In this document: in pieces, positions 26,501 through 32,482 of the stretch | How positions within the stretch are numbered: position 1 is the first letter of the stretch | Layout: the number at the start of each line of letters is the position of its first letter | Assembly: GCF_026930205.1 (NCBI RefSeq) | Contig: NZ_JANHOI010000012.1 | Location: 1-32,482 of the forward strand | Direction of reading: 5' to 3' | DNA: 32,482 nt | DNA from: Bartonella sp. 220B | GTDB lineage: Bacteria; Pseudomonadota; Alphaproteobacteria; Rhizobiales; Rhizobiaceae | Notes under the pieces: model-generated | What the model was told of the DNA's origin: nothing | Database searches by the model: none | Seen by the model: only the letters and a program-made list of their open reading frames with translations | Position numbers and translations under genes: made by a program

Positions 26501-26687
26501 ATTTGTGCATTTTGGAGATGCCTTTCAGTTAGGAGCTTTTGGTTCTTCTTTAGAAGCTGGATTGGGTTTTAATGCACAATTATCGCCCAAATTTACAGTT
26601 CATGGAGATGTGAATTATCAGCATAAACTTACCAAGGCTGGTTTTTCTGGGACACATTTCTCTGGTGGATTCAAGTATCATTTTTAA
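23571..26687 (+). CDS. Autotransporter D with long serine-rich linker
   Basis: A 1038-residue autotransporter. Signal about 1-27 (cut after ADA). The passenger, about 28-569, opens with C39-x8-C48 and NDAK, continues as beta-helix-like repeats (such as KIDFTNGIGVQTAGGGKVIL) and closes with KTDRLLIHGDVEGTT, SIIQVYG and FWDFRLES. A linker of about 145 residues (570-715) is rich in Ser and aromatic residues and holds a separate Cys pair (C613, C622). It leads to AVVPQVATYLLLPNSLF and a barrel (about 760-1038) ending KYHF. A run of seven G lies at 24948-24954. Gene E follows after 186 bp with no clear intrinsic terminator between them, so some read-through is possible. The start is preceded by a purine-rich leader shared with B and E. 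Confidence 0.93.
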   Translation: MIKKIKNHLSLCGFTAIILFFVQNADAADQFFEKKQFSCSQSASFYRCNDAKEHEISNKIYTLTGQSFEPAIEALGEGTVIEADAIIINGIANANNHSGKRFWTTGVKTSMEGGVTLFNSILNNVSIGVDVDEGGAFEMQNGVINATRMGGSVVGKDSFIFLNHAEIRTSAGAVSLFSQDSAKIEMKAGKIDFTNGIGVQTAGGGKVILDGVSITERGRYMRNIGRHSENSAFQMLQGAGSITVQRGRVNVTNAHGLSLQGNDNNTAHIENSTIMIRNKSFNGIRFLWEVAFDEDKETVLSGRGAVYLSRTFFMTPESTAIYSRQFESFLKLSQGSTVLGDLLLKAEGNSTVKVIADASTLIGGTHVDENSTATLELKNNSKWTLSQPKYEKLQNSAFSGSQLGHYSSLSSLNLVDSSLFFKELKTGDIYKTLLVGKGGGKAYHVQGNVHLYLNTYLDKGGDLQKQKTDRLLIHGDVEGTTIVHVQDAFGSRGDYTGERGNNKGISIIQVYGTANKDSFQLNGDYVTPEGSPYKYRLYAYGPSSSLGQADLSQRVLKGEGEFWDFRLESEVIQSPSSDYSDLFFISYFPVSRYNTSSSFSGQLPSFVRDEAACVEMGKSSECLSSSSLVTSVGTTVDEARILTRRSASRPISAESGATFPTFVRSVDTDALMKNPSALAFFPITLEEKAGVSERGRVSVISKAVFASELSPRFQKKVRAVVPQVATYLLLPNSLFHAGLMDMSHLNKQLEILRTVSLPSLKVDKNSALFLQSYGSNYRYVSDLSTLEYGFGGEIAYNAIEAGTLLKNIETTDSTISFGVMGTYGKVSLHPRDIKQSQESTFDKWTVTTYGSMQHDIGFYMNGLLSYGLFNGNVFTLARGKTTTLKGKSLSGFLTAGKAFMMEGKSFIFDPQVQVIYQNLQFYKAHDIDNFNIEMGKLDQWVVRVGGRLTKTFALAEKAHFVSFYGKLYFVRDFSDKQFVHFGDAFQLGAFGSSLEAGLGFNAQLSPKFTVHGDVNYQHKLTKAGFSGTHFSGGFKYHF

Positions 26688-26712
26688 TGGTACTCTTTCT
26701 TTGACACATTCT

Positions 26713-26727
26713 CTGTGAAATTCACAG
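26713..26727. promoter_or_regulatory. CTGTGAA-A-TTCACAG palindrome upstream of gene E
   Basis: Seven-base arms around one central A. Its right half overlaps the AATTTCACA-like motif that occurs before B, C and D, so the conserved half-site may be an operator. No T run follows, so it is not an obvious terminator for D. Confidence 0.4.
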
Positions 26728-26752
26728 GCACAACATGACTTTATTGTGTTAT

Positions 26753-26786
26753 TTTTTTGATTTTAGCTTTACATATAATTCAAAAT
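26753..26786 (+). promoter_or_regulatory. Shared upstream element, promoter-like (gene E)
   Basis: A T-rich tract then TTTACATATAATTCAAAAT (26768-26786), the same element as before B, C and D. It ends 87 bp before the start of E. A small hairpin GCTCC-GCAAT-GGAGC lies just downstream, in the leader. Confidence 0.5.
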
Positions 26787-26873
26787 GAATTACTTGATCG
26801 CTCCGCAATGGAGCAATCGGTAGATATGTCTCTTTCGTTTTTAATGAGGGTGAGAGAAGAAAGTTTATAGTGA

Positions 26874-29459
26874 ATGATGATTAAAATTTTAAAACGCCAC
26901 GTCTGTTGGTGTGCCCTTACAACATCTGTTTTTTTCTTTGCGCATCATATAGATGTAAAGGCTAAGGTAGCGGATGTTTCTTCGTGTAATACATATGGAA
27001 CGAGCAAAGGATATGGAAGTATTAATCCGTCTTATACAGATTTTTTCAAGGAAGGTTCTCTTGGGGCTGTGATCGTAAGAAATTGTGAAAAAATAATTCT
27101 TAAGACGAAAAAAGAGAACAAATCAAGATCTGGTGAGGTTTTACAATTTAGAAAATCTAAAAAGATTGTATCAGAGGTGGTTGCAGATCCAAAGGCGGTA
27201 ACCATTTTAGATAAAGTTTCCGTTACTGGGAGTAGTAAAAAGATAGGAACTGGTAGTTTCCCTCATGCCGTTTTGGGTGTGAAACAAGGGGGCTTTCTTC
27301 TTGTTAAGAATAGTGATGTGGATGTCGGCAATGCGTATGGTCTCGTGGGTGAGAGTGCACCAGCTGTTTTTTCTAGTGATCCTTTGCGAGATCCGCAAAA
27401 TACGTCTCAGGTTGTTGTTGAGGATTCAGACATAAAGATTGCGGGATATGGATCTGTTGGTTTGTATTTTTTGGGTGGATACGCAGAGCGCAGATATATA
27501 GAAGGAGAGGTGTTTGTTCCGTTAGGGAATTTTTACTTGAAGAAAACCACTTTTAAAGTTCCAGATGGTACAGCGGTTTATATTGATAATGCTCGAAGGT
27601 ATCCTTATATCAAGATAACAGAAAAATCACGTGTTTTCGCTGACTTGTTAGTAGAGGCTAAGAATCACTCAGTAGTGGGGATTGAAGCTGATGATTCTTT
27701 TCTTGTAGGTGGAGCACGTGTTAATCGTGATTCTTATGCCGAATTGGTGTTGTCTAATGGATCGCAATGGACTGTGACACCAAGAAAACATAAAGACTCA
27801 GAATCTACAGTTTCATCAATTTCCTTTGTAAAGCTTGTTAACAGCTCCATCGTTTTTAAAAAACCACAAAATGGTAATTACCAGACGCTTCATATTGGAG
27901 ACACGGATGGTTATAATATATATGATAGTGTTTATTATATTGCGGAAGATGCTTCACGCCTTCAGATAAATGCGCATCTGGATATGAGTTCTTCAAACAA
28001 GGGGATAGAAGCAGATAAGCTTTTAATCTATGGTGATGTTAAGGGAAAAACTAAGGTTCATATCGTAGACGCTTCTACAAATTCAAAGAAAAGCAAGAGC
28101 CGTAGCCATAGCCAAGATGAGCAAAAAGATATTCAGAGTGTTTCCATCGTTCAGGTTTATGGAAAAGCAGAGGAAGATTCCTTTAAATTAGTAAATGATT
28201 ATGTAGCCCTAAGAGGGGCACCTTATGTGTATCGTCTTCGTGCTTATGGTCCAAGTTCTTCTCTAGGAACAGCAAAAGATAAGAACAAATTGGTTAAACA
28301 AAATCTAGATAATAGTAATGGGAATTTTTGGGATTTCCGCCTTGAAGCTGAATATGTGAATCGCTCTTCTGCTTCGTTGAAAAAACAGGTTTCTCTTCGC
28401 CGTACACCTCGTTCCATTGGGTCTAGTGTTGGGCGTAATTCTCTTGTCGCCAATTCTGAGGCTTCTGTTCTTCATTCTGATGGAGATGTTAGAGCCGTTG
28501 TGCCACAAGTTCCAACATATCTGCTTTTACCAAATGCTTTGTTTCAGGCTGGTTTGATGGATGTCAATAGTCAGAACGCGCAGATGGGAACACTGCGTAC
28601 TGCTGGTGGAGGGCTGTTGGAAAAGAGCGAAAATTCTGCTTTTTTTGTGCGGGGTTATGGTGGAAGTCAACGTTATGTTTCAGATCTTTCTGCACTTGAA
28701 TATGGCTTTGGAGGCAATCTTCATTATAATGCTGTAGAGGCAGGATTTTTACTCACAGCACTTGAGGGTGCACATCGTACCACAACCTTTGGAATTATGG
28801 GAACTTATGGGAAAATGTCTCTACAGCCTCGGGATATTGTAGAGAGCAAAAAAACTGCATTTGATAAATGGGCGGTTACAGCGTATGGCAGCAGCATGCA
28901 GCATGATACCGGCTTTTATCTGGATGGTCTCCTTTCTTATGGTTTGTTTCAAGGTGATGTTCTGACTCTTGCAAGGGGAAAAACAACAACATTGAAAGGC
29001 AATCCTCTGAGTGCTTCATTGATTGGCGGTAAGGCGTTTATGACAGGGGATAAAAGTCTTATTTTTGATCCGCAGGTTCAGGTTATTTATCAAAATCTAC
29101 AATTTGATAAGGCATCTGATATCGATGGTTTTGATATTGAGATGGGCAAACCTGATCAGTGGGTGGTGCGTGTTGGTGGACGTTTAACTAAGACGCTTGC
29201 TGCATCTGAGAAGGGGCATGTTTTTTCTTTCAATGGAAAGCTTCATCTTGTTCATAGTTTTGGAAAGAAACAATTTGTGCATTTTAAAGATGCGTTTCAG
29301 TTAGGTGCTTTTGGTTCTTCTTTAGACGCTGGATTGGGTTTTAATGCACAATTATCGCCAAAATTTTCAGTACATGGAAACGTAGCCTATCAGCATCAGC
29401 TTAGCAAAGCTGGTTTTTCTGGAATGTATTTCTCTGGAGGTCTTCGCTACCGTTTTTAG
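26874..29459 (+). CDS. Autotransporter E with basic linker
   Basis: An 861-residue autotransporter. The ATG at 26874 is followed directly by a second ATG (26877) that would give the family-like start MIKILKRH; either is possible. Signal about 1-31 (cut after VKA). The passenger (about 32-497) is the most divergent of the set at its N-terminus, with Cys38 and Cys71 far apart, but it ends with the usual block (ADKLLIYGDVKGKT, SIVQVYG, FWDFRLEA). The linker, about 498-538, is basic (KKQVSLRRTPRSIGSSVGR). It leads to AVVPQVPTYLLLPNALFQ and a barrel (about 585-861) ending RYRF. One extra serine codon (AGC duplication) is seen in the barrel at GSSMQHD. The leader contains the AGAAGAAAGTTT tract shared with D. 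Function is unknown beyond self-secretion. Confidence 0.93.
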   Translation: MMIKILKRHVCWCALTTSVFFFAHHIDVKAKVADVSSCNTYGTSKGYGSINPSYTDFFKEGSLGAVIVRNCEKIILKTKKENKSRSGEVLQFRKSKKIVSEVVADPKAVTILDKVSVTGSSKKIGTGSFPHAVLGVKQGGFLLVKNSDVDVGNAYGLVGESAPAVFSSDPLRDPQNTSQVVVEDSDIKIAGYGSVGLYFLGGYAERRYIEGEVFVPLGNFYLKKTTFKVPDGTAVYIDNARRYPYIKITEKSRVFADLLVEAKNHSVVGIEADDSFLVGGARVNRDSYAELVLSNGSQWTVTPRKHKDSESTVSSISFVKLVNSSIVFKKPQNGNYQTLHIGDTDGYNIYDSVYYIAEDASRLQINAHLDMSSSNKGIEADKLLIYGDVKGKTKVHIVDASTNSKKSKSRSHSQDEQKDIQSVSIVQVYGKAEEDSFKLVNDYVALRGAPYVYRLRAYGPSSSLGTAKDKNKLVKQNLDNSNGNFWDFRLEAEYVNRSSASLKKQVSLRRTPRSIGSSVGRNSLVANSEASVLHSDGDVRAVVPQVPTYLLLPNALFQAGLMDVNSQNAQMGTLRTAGGGLLEKSENSAFFVRGYGGSQRYVSDLSALEYGFGGNLHYNAVEAGFLLTALEGAHRTTTFGIMGTYGKMSLQPRDIVESKKTAFDKWAVTAYGSSMQHDTGFYLDGLLSYGLFQGDVLTLARGKTTTLKGNPLSASLIGGKAFMTGDKSLIFDPQVQVIYQNLQFDKASDIDGFDIEMGKPDQWVVRVGGRLTKTLAASEKGHVFSFNGKLHLVHSFGKKQFVHFKDAFQLGAFGSSLDAGLGFNAQLSPKFSVHGNVAYQHQLSKAGFSGMYFSGGLRYRF

Positions 29460-29590
29460 TTACACATAAAATAGAAGGTAAGTTTTAATGAGTATAGGGT
29501 GTTATATGAAAGTACTAAAAGTAATCCTTTAGCTTTTTATTTCTTACCTTCAAATGTTTAATTTAGCGATATCGGAGTTATTAGTTGTTT

Positions 29591-29619
29591 TTATTATAAA
29601 GGGGGGGGGATTTTATATA
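29591..29619 (+). promoter_or_regulatory. Candidate promoter of gene F with G9 tract in the spacer
   Basis: TTATTA (29591-29596) and TATATA (29614-29619) are separated by exactly 17 bases, and nine of them are a G run (29601-29609). A second run of six G lies at 29623-29628, before the ribosome binding site. The hexamers are weak matches, so the promoter is a proposal. The G run itself is certain. Confidence 0.4.
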
Positions 29620-29645
29620 TTAGGGGGGAGAGGGGTTACAATAGA

Positions 29646-32482
29646 ATGATAGTTAAAAATTATAAGTTTTTATATACTCTCACAACGGCTGTTTTTTCTT
29701 TTTTGCCAATAACAATAATGAGTGTTCATGCCAAGTCTGGCGATTCAAGAATTCCCTGTAATGATACAGAGGGCTCTTATATATGTCGTGATGGTAAAAA
29801 GCATACAATTAAAGGTAGAGACTATTATTTAAAAAGTGTTCAAGACTATTCCCATAAATATTCTCAAAGTTCTATTCCCATTGCATCTGTATATGTAGAA
29901 AAGGAAGGTACAGTTATTAATGCGTCTCAGGTGAGGTTCTTGGATAATATGTCAGGTAAAAAAACTTCATATGATGCATATTCTGCATATGGTGCGTATG
30001 TTGCAGAGAATGGAAAGCTTGATCTAACGGATTCAGTTTTTAAGAATATACCCGCTCTTCGTGCTCAAAATGGAGCAATTAAGGTAACAGACGGGAAAAT
30101 TGGGGGAATTTCTCATGCTATTTATGCATCGGGAAAAAAAGCGGATATTGCTTTAGTTCGTGTAAATGTTGATATTGTATCAGGTGATGTGAATACGAAA
30201 GGTATGGCTATTGTTAGTGAATTGGGGGCAATGGTTAGGATGTCTGGCAGTAGTGTTACTTTTAATGAAACTGGCGCGTTTACAACACAGCTTGGAGGAG
30301 AATATCTTCTTGATGCAATGGATATTAAGGGAAAAGGAAAAAAATACACTGTTGTAGTTGATGATGAAAGTATCGATAGGTTACCAGAGGCTTTTAACGT
30401 ATCTCAAGGTGGAAAAGTTCATTTGAGGAATAATTCTATTCAACTTACCGATATGCATGGCTTTTTGATTACAAATTTTTCAGGTTTAGCCAATAAAAGT
30501 GGCAAGCTAATTCAGGAATACGATTCATCAGATGAGTTTAAAAAAACAAGTATTAAGATTGATGATGCAAATATTTTGGTTCATGGAAAGGAGGTATATG
30601 GTCTATATTTTGATGTGTTAGATGCAAAAGTATGGGCTAATATGTTGGATATAGAAGATGAAAAACGTTTCAAAACAGAAATCATTATGGGAACAGCATC
30701 TGTTTCTTTATTAAGGACAACTTTTGCAGTTCCTGATGGTATTGCCATTTATAGTACTGGACCTGATGGCTATGGAGCTAAAGCTACTCTTGAATTATCG
30801 GAAGGAACTAAAATCTCTGGTGATTTGTTATTAAAAGCTGAACATGATTCTTTTATAACCGTAAAAGCTAATAACTCTACACTTACAGGAGGTATTCGAA
30901 CTGAGGATTTCTCTACTGTTAATTTAGAGTTAATGCATAGCTCGACATGGTATCTCACTCAAAGTAAAGATAAGGGTTTAGAGGAAGAGAATTCTACAGA
31001 TTCAGTTCTCTCATCTGTAAGTATTACAGATAGTACTATTATTTTTAAAGCCATATCCAATAATTATCAGACGCTGCGCATTGGAAAAGAAACGGATATA
31101 TTAGAAAGAAATATGGATAAGACAGAAGAGAATGAGTTCTATCGCTCACAATCCCCAGTGTATCTGGCAGAAGGTAATTCTCGGATTCATCTTAGGGCAT
31201 TTTTGAATGATGATGGTTCATTTGATACACAAAAAATTGATCGTGTTTTGATTTATGGTAATGCTTCAGGAAACACTCTCATACAGATGGAAGATCTTCC
31301 AAAAAATTCAAAAAAAAAGGTGAGTAATGGGAAAGATCAAAGTGTTTCAATCATTCAAGTTGCTGGATATGCGCATGAAAGTTCTTTTCAACTTATCGGT
31401 AATTATGCTACCATAAATAGCTTTCCTTATCAATATCATCTTCGTGGTTATGGTCCAGGATCTTCTTTGGGGGACGCAGATCCCCAAAATAGATTACTTG
31501 CAGGTAAAGGAGATTTTTGGGATTTTCGTCTTGAAAGTATCTATATAAGTCCCAAAGATGATTCTTCTGAAACTGAGACTGTTTCTACGGATCTAACGGC
31601 CACTTCATCTATGCCTTCTTCTCCAAATGAGCCTTCTTCATCGGGGGAAGTACCTCTTTCTGTTTCGGATGTTCCATCTATGCCTTCTTCGGATGAGCCG
31701 TCTATGCCTTCTTCGGATGAGCCGTCTGCGCCGTCTTCTACTCCTGCCGATTCCACATCAGCATCATTTCCTTCTGATGATCCAGTTGAAATTTCATCTA
31801 TGAAACCTACGTTTGAGGCATCTGTTCCGATTAAACCTTCCCTTCCAGATTCTATCCTTACTCCTGCTTCTTCAGTTGAATCTTCTTCTGTGACACCTGA
31901 GCCTGAGTTGCCTATTCCGTCTTCTTCACCTCCACTTCCTTTATCCGAACCCTCTGTACCATTTACCTCTGATGGTTCTACTTCTTCGTCTGTTCCGTTG
32001 ACTCCAGCTACACCTTCCTCATCTAAGCCATCTTCATCTGAAGATCCGACGTTTGAGGCATCTACACCTTCTCCAGTTGCCCCCTCTGAACCAGTAGATC
32101 TTCAACCTACAGATCCTACACCACCTTCCTCTATACCTATTTCACCAACACCTTCTCCTGCGCCTGAATTACCTGTTCCTTCGGCTCCATCTACACCTAT
32201 TCCTCCAGCGTCATCTTCAGCCGCCCCGTCTGATTCAGTCGCACCTGCTCCTGTGCCTGAGTTACCTGTTCCGTTGTCTCCAGTTGAACTTTCTTCGTCT
32301 GAAACGTCTGTGCCATCTTCATCTGAAGATCCGACGTCTGAGGCATCTACACCTTCTCCAGTTGCCCCCTCTGAACCAGTAGATCTTCAATCTGCAGATC
32401 CTACACCTCCTTCCTCTATATCTGTTTCACCAACGCCTTCACCCGTTGCACCTGTTCCTGTGAAGCCTGATATTCAGACCAA
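29646..32482 (+). CDS. Autotransporter F (partial, runs off the window)
   Basis: The frame is open from the ATG at 29646 to the window end (945 codons) with no stop. Signal about 1-29 (YKFLYTLTTAVFSFL, cut after VHA). The passenger begins with C-x8-C (PCNDTEGSYICRDGK), has beta-helix-like repeats and ends with KIDRVLIYGNASGNT, SIIQVAG and FWDFRLES (about 620-628). From about 635 to the window end the chain is almost only Ser, Pro, Thr, Glu, Ala and Val: a linker of more than 300 residues with internal repeats. The barrel expected after it lies outside the window. GAGAGGGG precedes the ATG. The upstream region differs from genes B to E and carries G runs. A run of nine A inside the gene (31310-31318) is another possible slip site. 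Family membership is certain from the conserved passenger end. Confidence 0.9.
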   Translation, partial: MIVKNYKFLYTLTTAVFSFLPITIMSVHAKSGDSRIPCNDTEGSYICRDGKKHTIKGRDYYLKSVQDYSHKYSQSSIPIASVYVEKEGTVINASQVRFLDNMSGKKTSYDAYSAYGAYVAENGKLDLTDSVFKNIPALRAQNGAIKVTDGKIGGISHAIYASGKKADIALVRVNVDIVSGDVNTKGMAIVSELGAMVRMSGSSVTFNETGAFTTQLGGEYLLDAMDIKGKGKKYTVVVDDESIDRLPEAFNVSQGGKVHLRNNSIQLTDMHGFLITNFSGLANKSGKLIQEYDSSDEFKKTSIKIDDANILVHGKEVYGLYFDVLDAKVWANMLDIEDEKRFKTEIIMGTASVSLLRTTFAVPDGIAIYSTGPDGYGAKATLELSEGTKISGDLLLKAEHDSFITVKANNSTLTGGIRTEDFSTVNLELMHSSTWYLTQSKDKGLEEENSTDSVLSSVSITDSTIIFKAISNNYQTLRIGKETDILERNMDKTEENEFYRSQSPVYLAEGNSRIHLRAFLNDDGSFDTQKIDRVLIYGNASGNTLIQMEDLPKNSKKKVSNGKDQSVSIIQVAGYAHESSFQLIGNYATINSFPYQYHLRGYGPGSSLGDADPQNRLLAGKGDFWDFRLESIYISPKDDSSETETVSTDLTATSSMPSSPNEPSSSGEVPLSVSDVPSMPSSDEPSMPSSDEPSAPSSTPADSTSASFPSDDPVEISSMKPTFEASVPIKPSLPDSILTPASSVESSSVTPEPELPIPSSSPPLPLSEPSVPFTSDGSTSSSVPLTPATPSSSKPSSSEDPTFEASTPSPVAPSEPVDLQPTDPTPPSSIPISPTPSPAPELPVPSAPSTPIPPASSSAAPSDSVAPAPVPELPVPLSPVELSSSETSVPSSSEDPTSEASTPSPVAPSEPVDLQSADPTPPSSISVSPTPSPVAPVPVKPDIQT
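31677..31724 (+). repeat. Perfect 24-bp tandem repeat in the F linker
   Basis: Two identical 24-bp units encode SMPSSDEP twice, followed by a third, altered unit. Such in-frame units allow linker length to change without loss of the frame. Confidence 0.85.
32028..32160 (+). repeat. 133-bp direct repeat in the F linker, copy 1
   Basis: This copy matches 32313-32445 with about 9 differences. The first 77 bases differ at one position. The offset is 285 bp (95 codons), so the frame is kept. Confidence 0.85.
32313..32445 (+). repeat. 133-bp direct repeat in the F linker, copy 2
   Basis: Second copy of 32028-32160. Both encode a Ser/Pro-rich segment starting PSSSEDPT. Confidence 0.85.

Noticed and set aside
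31541..31756. Minus-strand frame rich in Gly, Glu and Ser
   Set aside because: It is the antisense of the Ser/Pro repeat linker of gene F; the low-complexity sequence explains the open frame.

Overview
The window looks like a chromosomal accessory region of a Bartonella species (Alphaproteobacteria, Hyphomicrobiales). The base composition is AT-rich. It carries a tandem family of large autotransporters whose barrels share a PQVPTYLLLPN entry motif and end in phenylalanine. It also carries P2-type phage tail remnants and a FatBCD/CeuBCDE-type siderophore ABC transporter. This combination is known from Bartonella genomes. The species call is inference from protein families; no database was searched.

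Layout. (1) Positions 1-1480, minus strand: a broken autotransporter gene with several frameshifts. Its passenger is joined directly to the last few residues of a beta-barrel. (2) 2117-3247: a lipoprotein of the calcineurin-like metallophosphoesterase superfamily, with a possible PhoB-type direct repeat upstream. (3) 3483-6410: the end of a P2-like tail module (tape-measure C-terminus, gpU, gpX, gpD) followed by a Dam-type adenine methylase. These genes lie against the 3' end of a tRNA-Gln(CUG) gene at 6793-6866, a classical integration site. The spacer between them is full of repeats. (4) 6952-10638, minus strand: an iron-siderophore ABC transporter operon (binding protein, two permeases, ATPase). 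A terminator-like hairpin follows the binding-protein gene. (5) 10830-32482, plus strand: six autotransporter genes in the same direction (called A to F here; F runs off the window).

The autotransporter array is the notable part. Each gene has a short Sec signal, a beta-helical passenger ending in a conserved block (TDRLLIHGDVSGKT..., SIIQVYG..., FWDFRLEN), a highly variable linker and a well conserved translocator barrel. Gene A holds two complete passengers in series on one barrel. Both carry a C-x3-C motif that is absent from the other five, which suggests an internal passenger duplication. Barrels A and C share a 357-bp tract with three differences, which suggests recent gene conversion. 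Genes B to E share an upstream TTTACA-containing element and a purine-rich leader. Gene F instead has a run of nine G inside what may be its promoter spacer. Gene B has a run of eight G inside its coding region. Taken together, the array looks like a surface-protein diversification locus that uses duplication, passenger and linker change, barrel conversion and possibly phase variation. It sits beside an iron-uptake operon. That system-level reading is inference.
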